Assembly (NCBI GenBank): GCA_965116715.1
Contig: OZ220724.1
Location: 1 to 64,000, forward strand
Source of the DNA: Poriferisodalis sp965116715
Lineage (GTDB): Bacteria > Actinomycetota > Acidimicrobiia > Acidimicrobiales > Poriferisodalaceae
Length of the DNA: 64,000 bases
Direction: 5' to 3'
The notes below the pieces were generated by a model. The model was not told where the DNA came from and did no database searches. It worked only from the letters and a program-made list of their open reading frames with translations. Position 1 is the first letter of the stretch; each line of letters begins with the position of its first letter. Shown here piece after piece: positions 1 through 11,393 of this stretch. The position numbers were made by a program, and so were the translations under genes.

Positions 1-802
1 GCATGTGATAGCCGGAGATGGAGATCGAGTTGTAGCGGGGCATCTCGGCGGCGGTGAACTCGAAGATGTCGCTGATGATCCGCATGGAGGGCTGGGGCGG
101 GTAGATGTAGGTGTTGCGGACCATGAACTCCTTGAGGATGTCGTTCTGGATGGTCCCCGCGAGCTGGGCGGGCTTGACGCCCTGCTCCTCCGCAGCCACG
201 ACGTACAGCGCCAGCACCGGCAGCACGGCACCGTTCATGGTCATCGACACGCTCATGCGGTCGAGCGGGATGCCGTCGAACAGCGTGCGCATGTCGAGGA
301 TCGAGTCGATGGCCACGCCGGCCATGCCGACATCGGAGGCAACCCGCCGATGGTCAGAGTCGTAGCCGCGGTGGGTCGCGAGATCGAACGCCACCGACAG
401 GCCCCGCTGGCCGGCGGCCAGGTTGCGCCGGTAGAAGGCGTTGGAGTCTTCAGCGGTGGAGAAGCCGGCGTACTGGCGGATGGTCCACGGCTGGTTGGTG
501 TACATCGTGGGGTACGGACCCCGCAGGTATGGGGCGAAGCCGGGGTAGCCGTCGAGGTAGGTGCGCCCGTTCGCGGAGCCGTTGCCCGAATAGAGATCGG
601 CGGTGTCCGCGGCCATGTACAGCGGCGCCACCTCGATGCCCTCGGGCGTGGCGCGCTGCGCCGGTGAGCTCCCGGCAGCTTCGACAAAACGCGCCTGCCA
701 CGCCGCCAACCGCTCATCGCTCGAGGCGGGCTGGGGAGCACCGGGCCCTTCCAGTTCCAGCCCGGCAAATGCCGGATCAGCAAAGTCCGGAACAGTGCTC
801 AT
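1..802 (-). CDS. mutB: methylmalonyl-CoA mutase large (catalytic) subunit, 3' part outside window
   Basis: Adenosylcobalamin-dependent isomerisation of methylmalonyl-CoA and succinyl-CoA, the last step of propionate and odd-chain/branched amino-acid breakdown. The reading frame from ATG at 800-802 begins MSTVPDFADPAF and runs open to the window edge (267 codons), covering only the N-terminal half of the substrate TIM barrel; the stretch with TIRQYAGFSTAEDSN and SVAFDLATHRGYDSD is the family signature. The cobalamin-binding C-terminus lies beyond base 1. Its ATG overlaps the TGA of mutA (ATGA at 799-802), so the two subunits are translationally coupled. Confidence 0.95.
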   Translation of the reverse strand, partial: MSTVPDFADPAFAGLELEGPGAPQPASSDERLAAWQARFVEAAGSSPAQRATPEGIEVAPLYMAADTADLYSGNGSANGRTYLDGYPGFAPYLRGPYPTMYTNQPWTIRQYAGFSTAEDSNAFYRRNLAAGQRGLSVAFDLATHRGYDSDHRRVASDVGMAGVAIDSILDMRTLFDGIPLDRMSVSMTMNGAVLPVLALYVVAAEEQGVKPAQLAGTIQNDILKEFMVRNTYIYPPQPSMRIISDIFEFTAAEMPRYNSISISGYHM

Positions 803-2349
803 CTGGCTGCGCTTGTCTCGAAGGGCGCCGCCCAGCGGTGCGTACCCCAACCGCCGTGTGCCCCGCTGGTATGAGCGGACGTAGCGTCGGGGTCGGCGTC
901 GCTGCCGGCCGACGATGCAGGGGAACCTGAGGGGTCCGGCGAATCCGCGAATTGCGTCACCCCGACGATCACCCGGTCGCCCGCGGCTGTCTGCTCCTGT
1001 CGCTGCGTCCGCTCCTGGGAGATCTGAGCCTCGAGCTCCCCGCTTGCGAGCGCCGAGCAGATGCCCCCGGCCGCTTCGATCCGGCGAAAGCGGTCCCACG
1101 CTGCTTGTGCCAACGACCGGGTGAGGTCTTCGACGTACCAGCTCCCGCCGGCGGGATCGATGACCGAGCCGATGCGACTCTCGTGGCGGAGAATCAGCTG
1201 GGTGTTGGCGGCGACACGCCATCCGAGTGCACTGGATGCCGGACCGGAGCTGACCGCGTCGTAGGGGCTGACCGTGATCGCGTCGACCCCGCCGTTCGCG
1301 GCGCCGAAGCATGCCGCGGTGGCCCGCAGCATGTTCACCCACGGGTCGCGGCTGCTCGCCATCGCAGTCGAGGTCACCGCGTGCAGGGGCATCGGCAGCC
1401 CGTCGGGGTCGCTGAGATCGACGGCGCACGCCCGCAGGATGCGCGCCCAGCACATGCGCAGCGCCCGGCACTTGGCGGTCACGAGGAATGGGTCAGGCCC
1501 GGCCGAGGTGGTGAAACCCAGCAGGCGTGCCGCTGTTGCGGGATCCAGGCGGGGCCCCGCATCGGCGTCGCAGGCGGCGCGGAGCCAAGCCGTTCCGGTC
1601 GCCAGCATCGACGCCAATTCGGTGGCATCGGTTGCACCGGCCTCGGCAAAGACCGATCCGTCGGCTTCAAGCGGGATGGTCTGGGGCCACCGTTGACGGA
1701 ACTCGACAGCCTGTGCGACCGCATCGGCCATCTGCGCCGCCAGTCGAGTGCCGTCGCCGAGGTCGGCCATCGTTGCCTGACCGCCCCCTGCGGTCGCCGC
1801 GACTGGATCGATACCCAACCAGGATCGGGTGCGCTCCGGAGCGGCACCATGGCGGCCGAGCACTTCCAGCAGAGCGTCGGCGTGTGCCGGCGATGCACCT
1901 GCTTGGGCGTGGATCGTCACACCAGCTCCGGCAGCATCGCCGGCCGCAGCGTCGAGCAGCGTTGCGTCGTCGACAGCGTTCCAGCCCCGCGCCACCGTGA
2001 CGGCATCCACGCCCGAGGTGGTGTCGACGGCGATGGCGTCAGGAGTGGTGGCGAGGCGAGCGTCATGGATCTGGCGGACTTCCCAGCCTCGCCCTCCGCT
2101 GGCCGCAGTCGCGCCGCGGGTGAACGGTGCTTCGCCGGGCAATCCAACAGGGTCAGCCTCAGTGCCGTTTCGCTGCGCGGTGTACAGTGGGGCTGTCTCG
2201 ATGCCGTCGAGCAGCGTCGTCACCAGCGATGACAGAGGTTGGCCGCGCAGCGCTCCCTCGGCTGCGGCCTCCCAATCGCTCTCGGTGACGTCGGGGAAAC
2301 CGGGATCGTTCAGCACGGAGCTGGGCGGCGTTGCGGGACTCTCTGCCAC
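799..2349 (-). CDS. mutA: methylmalonyl-CoA mutase small subunit
   Basis: Non-catalytic partner subunit of the heterodimeric mutase. The protein is about 516 aa when started at GTG 2347-2349 (VAESPATPPSSVLNDPGF), which I prefer to the longer frame reaching 2472, because that extension would overlap leuS on the other strand and has no family-like sequence. It carries the mutase-barrel blocks around GWEVRQIHDARLA and GGSWYVEDLTRSLAQ. As in other MutA proteins, the C-terminal region is degenerate and is not a working B12 site. It is divergent from leuS, with about 84 bp between start codons that must hold both promoters. Confidence 0.92.
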   Translation of the reverse strand: MAESPATPPSSVLNDPGFPDVTESDWEAAAEGALRGQPLSSLVTTLLDGIETAPLYTAQRNGTEADPVGLPGEAPFTRGATAASGGRGWEVRQIHDARLATTPDAIAVDTTSGVDAVTVARGWNAVDDATLLDAAAGDAAGAGVTIHAQAGASPAHADALLEVLGRHGAAPERTRSWLGIDPVAATAGGGQATMADLGDGTRLAAQMADAVAQAVEFRQRWPQTIPLEADGSVFAEAGATDATELASMLATGTAWLRAACDADAGPRLDPATAARLLGFTTSAGPDPFLVTAKCRALRMCWARILRACAVDLSDPDGLPMPLHAVTSTAMASSRDPWVNMLRATAACFGAANGGVDAITVSPYDAVSSGPASSALGWRVAANTQLILRHESRIGSVIDPAGGSWYVEDLTRSLAQAAWDRFRRIEAAGGICSALASGELEAQISQERTQRQEQTAAGDRVIVGVTQFADSPDPSGSPASSAGSDADPDATSAHTSGAHGGWGTHRWAAPFETSAAR

Positions 2350-2433
2350 GTGCCGCAGGGTAGCGGTCGTCCCCCAGGCGGATATGTGGCTGAGGAGAGG
2401 TGATTCGGAGGCGGTCGTGGCATCCTTGCCTCC

Positions 2434-5330
<2,897 letters not shown>

Positions 5331-5373
5331 GCCAGCAGCATGAGACACGTTTTGGGTTGAGGGGGAGACCGCC

Positions 5374-7056
5374 ATGAGCGACAAGGAACGGCGAGCGCTG
5401 GGCGTCACGGCCACGGAGACCCACGGCGGCAAGCTCGCCGCGAAGGCACTCAAGGCAGCCGGGGTGGAGTGCGTGTTCACCCTGTCGGGCGGCCATGTCA
5501 TGGGCATCTACGACGGCTGCCTCGACGAGGGCATCGACGTCGTCGACGTGCGCCACGAGCAGGCCGCCACCCATGCCGCCGACGCCTGGGCGCGTCTGCA
5601 TCCGGGCAAGGTCGGGGTGGCGATCCTCACCGCGGGCCCTGGTGTGACCGACGGCGTCACCGGCGTGGCCAATGCCTGGCGTGCCAACTCGCCGATCCTG
5701 GTGTTCGGCGGCCAGGGCCCCTTCAAGCACGCCGGCCGCGGCTCGCTGCAGGAGATGGACCATGTGTCGCTCATGCGGCCGGTGACCAAGTGGTCGGGTG
5801 CATGCGGGGAAACCCGTCGCATCGCCGAGTACATCGAGCTGGCCGTGCGCACCGCACTGAGCGGTGTGCCCGGGCCGTCCTTCCTGGAGATACCGATGGA
5901 CGTGCTGCACGGCACGGTGGATCTCGACGCTGTGCAGATGCCGCAGTTCCGCGATTACCGCGTCGCTTCGGCCGCAGCCCCCGATGCGCTCGCCCAAGCG
6001 GCCGAGATCATCGCCGGTGCCCGAACACCTGTGGTGATGGCAGGCACCTCGCTGAAGTGGAGCGAGGGCGGCGGCGCGCTGGCTGCATTCCTGGATGCCA
6101 CGGCCATCCCGTGTTACGTAAACGGCATGGCTCGCGGGGAGATCAACTGGGATCACCCCTCGTTCCTGTCGTTGACGCGGGCAGAGGCGCTTGCGGCTGC
6201 CGACGTGGTGATCCTGGCCGGCACGCCCCTCGATTTCCGCATGAAGTTCGGCCGCGCCATCCCAGCCGACGCCCGCATCGTGCAACTCGACCTCGACGAG
6301 ACGCTCATCGGGCAGAACCGCGCTGCTGAAGTGGGGCTCGTCGGCAACCTGGGTGCCAACTTCGAGGCGCTGGCAGACCTCTTCAAGTCGACTGGTGTCA
6401 CGGTGGACGCATCGGCGCATCTGGCGGCGCTCGCGGCACGCGAAGCCGAGTTGGACGAGGCCCGCAGTGCTGAGCTCAACAGCGACGAGGTGCCGATCGA
6501 CCCGCTGCGGCTGTGCCGCGAGATCGCCGACGTTGTCACCGACGACATGATCGTGATCGGCGACGGCGGCGACATTGTGGCGCAGGCCTCCAAGGTGATC
6601 CAGGTGCCCAGGCGCGGCACCTGGATGGATCCCGGACCGCTCGGCACACTCGGCGTGGGGATGCCGTTCGCGCTCGCTGCGCAGAAGGCCCACCCCAGCA
6701 AGCGGGTCATGATTGTCTACGGCGACGGCTCATTCGGCCTGAACGGCTTCGAGTACGACACCGCGGTGCGGTTCGGGCTTCCCATCGTGGGAGTCGTGGG
6801 CAACGACGCGGCGTGGGGTCAGATGCTGCGTCCGCAGGCCAGCCTCTACGGCCAGGACCGGGTGGTGGCCACCGAGCTCAACTACACCCGCTACGACAAG
6901 GTGGTCGAGGCCATGGGCGGCCACGGTGAGCATGTCACCGAACCCGACCAGATCGCGCCTGCGCTTCAGCGATCCTTCGACTCGGGTCTGCCGGCGCTGG
7001 TGAACGTGGAGATCCGCCAGGACCGCGGCGCCATGAAGGGCTCCACCTACGTCTGA
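5374..7056 (+). CDS. thiamine diphosphate-dependent enzyme (acetolactate synthase / 2-hydroxyacyl-CoA lyase type)
   Basis: A 560-aa ThDP enzyme with the usual three-domain order: N-terminal Pyr domain with the catalytic glutamate in RHEQAATHAADAWAR (about residue 68), a central Rossmann-like domain, and a C-terminal PP domain with the ThDP/Mg motif GDGSFGLNGFEYD and GND further on. The block MDPGPLGTLGVGMPFALAAQ resembles oxalyl-CoA decarboxylase and 2-hydroxyacyl-CoA lyase more than classical IlvB, so a C-C lyase acting on a 2-hydroxyacyl-CoA or 2-keto acid is likely. The ATG follows a strong ribosome site (GGGGGAGA, 7 bases before). It lies 43 bp after leuS on the same strand. The exact substrate cannot be read from sequence. 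Confidence 0.85.
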   Translation: MSDKERRALGVTATETHGGKLAAKALKAAGVECVFTLSGGHVMGIYDGCLDEGIDVVDVRHEQAATHAADAWARLHPGKVGVAILTAGPGVTDGVTGVANAWRANSPILVFGGQGPFKHAGRGSLQEMDHVSLMRPVTKWSGACGETRRIAEYIELAVRTALSGVPGPSFLEIPMDVLHGTVDLDAVQMPQFRDYRVASAAAPDALAQAAEIIAGARTPVVMAGTSLKWSEGGGALAAFLDATAIPCYVNGMARGEINWDHPSFLSLTRAEALAAADVVILAGTPLDFRMKFGRAIPADARIVQLDLDETLIGQNRAAEVGLVGNLGANFEALADLFKSTGVTVDASAHLAALAAREAELDEARSAELNSDEVPIDPLRLCREIADVVTDDMIVIGDGGDIVAQASKVIQVPRRGTWMDPGPLGTLGVGMPFALAAQKAHPSKRVMIVYGDGSFGLNGFEYDTAVRFGLPIVGVVGNDAAWGQMLRPQASLYGQDRVVATELNYTRYDKVVEAMGGHGEHVTEPDQIAPALQRSFDSGLPALVNVEIRQDRGAMKGSTYV

Positions 7057-7093
7057 GCTTCCGTTTCGATCAGCTGGCGAATCCTCGGCTCGG

Positions 7094-7393
7094 TTACGGC
7101 AGGATGCCGTGGGTTCCGCAGCGGTGCCACTGGATGTGCAGAAGACCTGATCGCTCCTGCGATCCGAAGGAGAAGATCGCTCGTCCGTCCTCAGCCCAGC
7201 GCAGCTCGTAGAGGCCATGTACGCCTCGAAGCTTGTGCACGAGACCGTCACGAAACCAAGTGGTATCTCCGGATTCCATCGCTCGAAGGTCCTCGACCAT
7301 GACGTTGCGCATCTGCAGCAGCATGAGCTTCTGTGCCTTGGAGAGACGCCGAAAGTCGCGCAGGAAGGCGCCGTCCTCCTCGTGAGTCGGCAT
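7094..7393 (-). CDS. HigB/Gp49-like toxin, RelE superfamily
   Basis: A 99-aa protein with the layout of phage-derived Gp49-like/HigB mRNA interferases: a helical N-terminus (FLRDFRRLSKAQKLMLLQM), the strand block GLVHKLRGVHGLYELRWAE, a charged strand and a C-terminal HIQWHRCGTHGIL. Such toxins usually have an HTH antitoxin gene directly downstream; here the next gene downstream is the convergent ThDP enzyme, 38 bp away, so no antitoxin follows. The only linked partner is the upstream specificity-domain gene, which ends 9 bp before this start. Function as a ribosome-dependent RNase is inferred from family only. Confidence 0.6.
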   Translation of the reverse strand: MPTHEEDGAFLRDFRRLSKAQKLMLLQMRNVMVEDLRAMESGDTTWFRDGLVHKLRGVHGLYELRWAEDGRAIFSFGSQERSGLLHIQWHRCGTHGILP

Positions 7394-7402
7394 GTGAAGC
7401 CG

Positions 7403-8533
7403 TCACTCGATGGGTGGTTCGTCGAGCAACGATTCGAGATGAGCGGCGAACTCTTCCTCTGTGTAGAAGACCTCGGAGGGATTGTTGAGCGGTGGACCCT
7501 TGCCTTGGGACTCGATGATGTCGGCGAGCGTGACCGGGCCGGGTTCGTACAGATGCGATTCACCTGGGCGTGACGTGGGCAGCCAAGCGATCATGAGCGC
7601 CGATTCGTAGCTAGCCCGCACCAGCCTGCGCAAGTGGCGAATGAGATTGAACGGCTCGTCGGACCACTCGCGCCAGTCGTTCGGATCGTCGACGATCCCG
7701 GACGCCTTGTCGTGCTTGACCTGCAGACGGTCGATGGCCCATTGCAGCGGCGTGCGGCCAGACACCTTGTAGTGCCATGCCTCCGGCGGGATGTCTACGA
7801 GGCGGCATCGGCCATTGACGATGAGCACGGCCGGGTCGTCATCGCCGTTGGGCCGCTTGCCCCAGCGCATGCGACCGTCGATCCGGTATGCGCTGGGGTC
7901 GGCCTCGCCATCGTCGGGTTCACCGTCCAACAGGCACGGCACGGGGTACTCCTTGACCGTCGAGCAACCGATGTGCAGGTCCATCAGCTTGCGGCCAGCC
8001 GACCGGAACGCCTCGAAGTCGTCGGCCAGCGGGATGTGCGACTGATCGCGCTGATCAGCCGGCAGAAAGTCCATCCGCCAGTCCGGCGAGTGCATGACGC
8101 CATACAGATACTCGCGGATGCTGCCTTTGGTGACATCGGACCCGTACTTGATCCGAAACCGATTGAGCGCTTTATCAGCGATGTCGTCGGTCGCGATGGT
8201 GATCTCGTGACCGCTGGCCTGCCGGTCGGGCCAGGCCAACCAGTGCCACAACTGTCTCGAACCCTGAGCGTCGCGATGATGCCCGAGAAGACGCGGCATC
8301 AGACTTCCGTGGTTTGTGTCGCTCGCCCGTCGCGAGCGAGGTTGTCCACCGAGCAGCTCGAGTAGGGCGACCGAGTCGTGCTCCGTTGTGCTCAGTGGCT
8401 TCATTGCCGCCATGCACGCATCGGGGACACGTTCCGCATGTCCAGAACGGTACCGGCACTTCGCCAGCGACTCCGGCGCGTCGGCGCTGCCATCGGGCGG
8501 ATTTGTCGCCACGAGTTCTCTCATCGATTCCAT
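7403..8533 (-). CDS. orphan C-terminal specificity domain of a type ISP restriction-modification enzyme
   Basis: Residues about 115-330 of this 376-aa protein match the end of type ISP (LlaBIII-like) single-chain restriction enzymes, the DNA target-recognition domain: ITD-like start, YLYGVMHSPDW, the block DLHIGCSTVKEYPV, then YKVSGRTPLQWAIDRLQVK and SGIVDDPNDW. The nuclease, helicase and methyltransferase parts (normally over 1,000 residues) are absent, and the first 110 residues match nothing I recognise. The final 50 residues (ending FYTEEEFAAHLESLLDEPP) lie past the usual end of the domain. The ATG has an AGGAAC ribosome site and an AT-rich upstream region, so it may be expressed. It is either a decayed remnant or a repurposed DNA-binding module. 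Confidence 0.65.
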   Translation of the reverse strand: MESMRELVATNPPDGSADAPESLAKCRYRSGHAERVPDACMAAMKPLSTTEHDSVALLELLGGQPRSRRASDTNHGSLMPRLLGHHRDAQGSRQLWHWLAWPDRQASGHEITIATDDIADKALNRFRIKYGSDVTKGSIREYLYGVMHSPDWRMDFLPADQRDQSHIPLADDFEAFRSAGRKLMDLHIGCSTVKEYPVPCLLDGEPDDGEADPSAYRIDGRMRWGKRPNGDDDPAVLIVNGRCRLVDIPPEAWHYKVSGRTPLQWAIDRLQVKHDKASGIVDDPNDWREWSDEPFNLIRHLRRLVRASYESALMIAWLPTSRPGESHLYEPGPVTLADIIESQGKGPPLNNPSEVFYTEEEFAAHLESLLDEPPIE

Positions 8534-8638
8534 TTGTTCCTACCATTACAGCAAGTTTCATGTATTTCAAATGATTTTTATTCTCAGCGGCGAAGCACCT
8601 GATCCGTCGCTCAGCGTTGGCCGTCCTACGCTCGGGGG
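8534..8638. promoter_or_regulatory. AT-rich divergent promoter region
   Basis: About 100 bp between the divergent specificity-domain gene and the SRAP gene. Bases 8535-8585 are strikingly AT-rich for this genome (runs such as TATTTCAAATGATTTTTATT), consistent with promoter elements and with recent acquisition of the leftward genes. No exact -10/-35 pair can be assigned with confidence. Confidence 0.4.
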
Positions 8639-9388
8639 ATGTGCGGGAGGTTTGTCTCAGCAGCCAGTCTCGAGCAGATTGCGGCGCACTTCGACACCCC
8701 GCTACCGGGATTCGACGTACCTCGCAGCTACAACGTGGCGCCCACGACCGACATCGTGGCCGTCGTCGGCCACGACGATGCCCGCCGGATCGAGGCATTC
8801 CGGTGGGGTCTGGTGCCGCCGTGGTCGAAGGACCCCACGAAGGGTCCGCCGCTGTTCAATGCCCGGTCCGAGACAGCGGCAACGAAGAACTCATTCCGCG
8901 GCGCGTTCAAGCGACGCCGCTGCATCGTTCCTGCCGACGGGTTCTACGAGTGGCCCAAGGCCCCGAAAGGGACGAGCCGCGACGACCGGCCGCTTCCGCA
9001 CTACATCACCCGCGCCGACGGCGCCATGCTGTCCATGGCGGGCCTGTGGGAACGCTGGTCGCCGTCCCCAGCCGATGACGCAGCCGACGGCGCGAGCGCA
9101 GATGCCCCCACTGGCTCCCGCCAGGCCCTGCACTCGGCAACGGTGCTGACCACCGCCGCGAACAGCTTCATGGCGCCGATTCACGACCGCATGCCGGTGC
9201 TGCTGGAGCGCTCGCAGTGGGAAGCCTGGCTCGACCCTGACAACGACCAGGTCGACGTGCTGTCGGCTATGTGCGTGCCCGCGGACGAGGGCACGTTGCG
9301 CTCGCACCGGGTGGGTCGAGAGGTGGGCAACGTCCGCAATCGCGACGCAAGCCTCATCGAGCCAGCGGAGCCGGATCAGCTCTTCTAG
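8639..9388 (+). CDS. SOS response-associated peptidase (SRAP, YedK/HMCES family)
   Basis: SRAP proteins form a thiazolidine DNA-protein crosslink with abasic sites in single-stranded DNA and so protect stalled forks. The start MCGRF places the catalytic cysteine at residue 2, as the family requires after removal of Met1. Other family blocks are YNVAPT (about residue 31), FRWGLVPPWSKD, FNARSETAATKNSFRGAF, the R-C-IVPADGFYEW block, and the catalytic histidine near IHDRMPVLL. Length (249 aa) is normal. A stand-alone gene, converging on the HIT protein gene 30 bp away. Confidence 0.93.
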   Translation: MCGRFVSAASLEQIAAHFDTPLPGFDVPRSYNVAPTTDIVAVVGHDDARRIEAFRWGLVPPWSKDPTKGPPLFNARSETAATKNSFRGAFKRRRCIVPADGFYEWPKAPKGTSRDDRPLPHYITRADGAMLSMAGLWERWSPSPADDAADGASADAPTGSRQALHSATVLTTAANSFMAPIHDRMPVLLERSQWEAWLDPDNDQVDVLSAMCVPADEGTLRSHRVGREVGNVRNRDASLIEPAEPDQLF

Positions 9389-9418
9389 CCCGACAGCTCG
9401 GCTCGCAGCCAGCTCGGC

Positions 9419-9823
9419 TCAGCCGAGCGCGGCCAGCTCAGCGCGGATGGCTTCAGCCGGTCCGGCAAGATCTTCGGGCGAGGCCATCGGCAGCGGCCGG
9501 GCGAAGTTCATGTCGGCCATCGAGTTCACCGGGCACACATGGATGTGGCAGTGCGGCACCTCGAAGCCGGCGACCACCAGCCCGATGCGCTCGGGCCTCA
9601 ACGCGCGCATCTGTGCCTCGCCGATGCGTCTGGACACATCGAACAGGTGCGCTTGCAGGTCCGCCGGGACGTCCAGCCAGTGGTCGATCTCGGCGATCGG
9701 AACCACCAGCGTGTGACCCGGCGACAGCGGGTTGATGGACAGGAATGCGACGCACCGGTTGTCGCGCCACACGAACGTCCCGGGCAGCTCGCCCTCGATG
9801 ATCCGCGTGAACACAGTGCTCAT
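9419..9823 (-). CDS. HIT family nucleotide hydrolase/transferase
   Basis: Histidine triad protein of 134 aa from ATG 9821-9823 (MSTVFTRIIEGELPGTFVW). The triad reads HCHIHV, preceded by the typical INPLSPGHTLVVP block. HIT proteins of this small size hydrolyse nucleoside phosphoramidates or dinucleoside polyphosphates; the natural substrate is not deducible. A slightly longer frame to 9832 exists, but the internal ATG matches homologues better. Confidence 0.92.
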   Translation of the reverse strand: MSTVFTRIIEGELPGTFVWRDNRCVAFLSINPLSPGHTLVVPIAEIDHWLDVPADLQAHLFDVSRRIGEAQMRALRPERIGLVVAGFEVPHCHIHVCPVNSMADMNFARPLPMASPEDLAGPAEAIRAELAALG

Positions 9824-9888
9824 TGCGCGCATCCTAAGGATGCGCCGGAGCTCATGCGCGCAGCCTCAGCCGACGGCATCTCGGTACT

Positions 9889-10509
9889 GTGAGCCGCGTG
9901 AGCGAGGCTTCCGATGCGTCGCCGGCCCCCGAGGTCGGGTGGCGGCCGTTCACTGTGCCGAACCTGATCAGTCTGGCTCGACTGTGCTGCCTGCCGTGGT
10001 TCGTGTGGCTGGTGTTCGGGGCCGAGGACCGCTGGGCCGCTGCATTGCTGCTGGGCGCTCTCGGCGCCACCGATTGGGTCGATGGCTGGGTGGCCCGGCG
10101 TTTCAATCAGGTCTCCGAGCTCGGCAAGATCCTCGACCCCACGGCCGATCGACTGCTGCTGCTGGTCGCGCTCGTGGTGATGATCGCCGACGGCTCGCTT
10201 CCGTTGTGGATCGCTGTGCTGGCGCTGTTCCGCGAGAGCGTTGTTGCCGTGGCGGCGCTCGTGTTGGGGGCGCTCGGCGCACGCAAGATCGACGTGACCT
10301 GGTGGGGCAAGACCGGCACGTTTCTCATGATGTTCGCAGTGCCGTGCTTCCTCGCAGGCCACAGCCACATCGACGTCGCGGATGCCTTCCGCATCGGGGC
10401 ATGGATCTTCGTGGCGGTAGGCCTGCCGATCCACTACTGGTCGGCGGTGGGCTACATCCCCCAAGCCCTTGCCGCCGTGCGGGAGGGGCGTGCCGGACGG
10501 GCCCGCTGA
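9889..10509 (+). CDS. pgsA: CDP-alcohol phosphatidyltransferase, probable phosphatidylglycerophosphate synthase
   Basis: Integral membrane enzyme of phospholipid synthesis. The CDP-alcohol phosphotransferase signature is complete: DWVDGWVAR, then eight residues, G, three residues, D, three residues, D (TDWVDGWVARRFNQ and GKILDPTAD, about residues 62-85). Hydrophobic segments flank it (LISLARLCCLPWFVWLVFG and LLLLVALVVMI). Start is GTG at 9889, or GTG 9898. It is the first gene of a rightward run leading into gcvH, the position a pgsA gene also holds near garA in mycobacteria. CDP-DAG to glycerol-3-phosphate is the likeliest reaction; a phosphatidylinositol-type acceptor cannot be excluded. 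Confidence 0.85.
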   Translation: MSRVSEASDASPAPEVGWRPFTVPNLISLARLCCLPWFVWLVFGAEDRWAAALLLGALGATDWVDGWVARRFNQVSELGKILDPTADRLLLLVALVVMIADGSLPLWIAVLALFRESVVAVAALVLGALGARKIDVTWWGKTGTFLMMFAVPCFLAGHSHIDVADAFRIGAWIFVAVGLPIHYWSAVGYIPQALAAVREGRAGRAR

Positions 10510-10533
10510 CAGCTATCCGGTAGCTTCGCGAGC

Positions 10534-10935
10534 ATGGAGATTCCCGCCGAGCTTCGCTACTCGAGCGATCACGAATGGGTGCAGCCCGCCGATGGCGGGG
10601 TGCAGGTGGGCATCACCGACTTCGCGCAGGATGCGCTCGGTGATGTCGTGTATGTGGAGCTGCCCGAGGTCGGTGCAGAGGTCACCGCCGACGAGCCAAT
10701 GTGCGAGATCGAGTCCACCAAGTCGGTCTCGGACATCTTCGCCCCGATCTCGGGGCAGATCGTCGAGGCGAACATCGCACTCGAGGACGAGCCGCAGCTG
10801 GTCAACGAATCGCCCTATGGCGATGGGTGGATCTGCGTCATCGCACCGACCGACGACGCAGCGCAGGCGTCCGCCGAGATGGAGGCGCTGCTGGATGCCG
10901 ATGGCTATGCCGCGCTGATCGCCGAGGACATCTGA
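10534..10935 (+). CDS. gcvH: glycine cleavage system H protein
   Basis: Lipoyl carrier of the glycine cleavage complex; shuttles the aminomethyl group between GcvP and GcvT. 133 aa, with the lipoylation lysine at K63 in EIESTKSVSD and the N-terminal YSSDHEWV. Its partners gcvT and gcvP lie in the same window at 35.8-37.0 and 32.8-35.7 kb but in a different transcription unit. The gene is 24 bp after pgsA and 5 bp before the FHA gene, as in the mycobacterial gcvH-garA arrangement. Confidence 0.97.
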   Translation: MEIPAELRYSSDHEWVQPADGGVQVGITDFAQDALGDVVYVELPEVGAEVTADEPMCEIESTKSVSDIFAPISGQIVEANIALEDEPQLVNESPYGDGWICVIAPTDDAAQASAEMEALLDADGYAALIAEDI

Positions 10936-10940
10936 TCGTC

Positions 10941-11393
10941 ATGGCCATCGTCTGCGGAAGGTGCGGCTATTCGAACACCGACGACGCACGCTTCTGTTCG
11001 GGCTGCGGGACGCGTCTCGACCCGACTGCCGATGCGCCCACCGAGGTGCTCTCGCCAGTCGGCGTCACCGAGGTCCCGCCCTACAGCGGTCAGGCGGAGC
11101 TCGTGGTCACCTCCGGGCATCGGTCGGGGACGCGATTCGAGCTGGCCGGCGACCGCGTCACCGTCGGTCGCCACCCCGACAGCGATGTGTTCCTCGACGA
11201 CATCACCGTGTCACGTCGCCATGTGGTGCTCGAACTCGCAACGGCGGGCCACATCCTCTACGACGTGGGTTCGCTGAACGGCACCTATATCAATGGCATT
11301 CGCACCGACGGCGAGGTCATCTTGCACAGCGGCGACGAGTTGCAGGTCGGCAAGTTCAAGTTGCTGTATCTGGTCTCCTCGGTCGGGCTGTGA
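10941..11393 (+). CDS. garA: FHA-domain regulator with N-terminal zinc ribbon (GarA-like)
   Basis: 150 aa from ATG 10941. Four cysteines (5, 8, 19, 22; CGRCG and CSGCG) form a zinc ribbon. A threonine-containing linker (PTEV at about residue 34) could be a Ser/Thr-kinase target, as in GarA. The C-terminal FHA domain has GRHPDSD, SRRH and the SLNGTYING loop (about 76-120). In actinobacteria GarA senses kinase signalling and controls 2-oxoglutarate dehydrogenase and glutamate metabolism; the order gcvH-garA-MerR supports this call. Its TGA overlaps the GTG of the next gene. The zinc ribbon is not part of mycobacterial GarA as I know it, so the symbol is by synteny and domain. Confidence 0.8.
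   Translation: MAIVCGRCGYSNTDDARFCSGCGTRLDPTADAPTEVLSPVGVTEVPPYSGQAELVVTSGHRSGTRFELAGDRVTVGRHPDSDVFLDDITVSRRHVVLELATAGHILYDVGSLNGTYINGIRTDGEVILHSGDELQVGKFKLLYLVSSVGL

Noticed and set aside
9413..9427. CTCGGC-TCA-GCCGAG hairpin as terminator between the SRAP and HIT genes
   Set aside because: The loop is the HIT stop codon and the stem enters its coding sequence; too short to support a terminator call.
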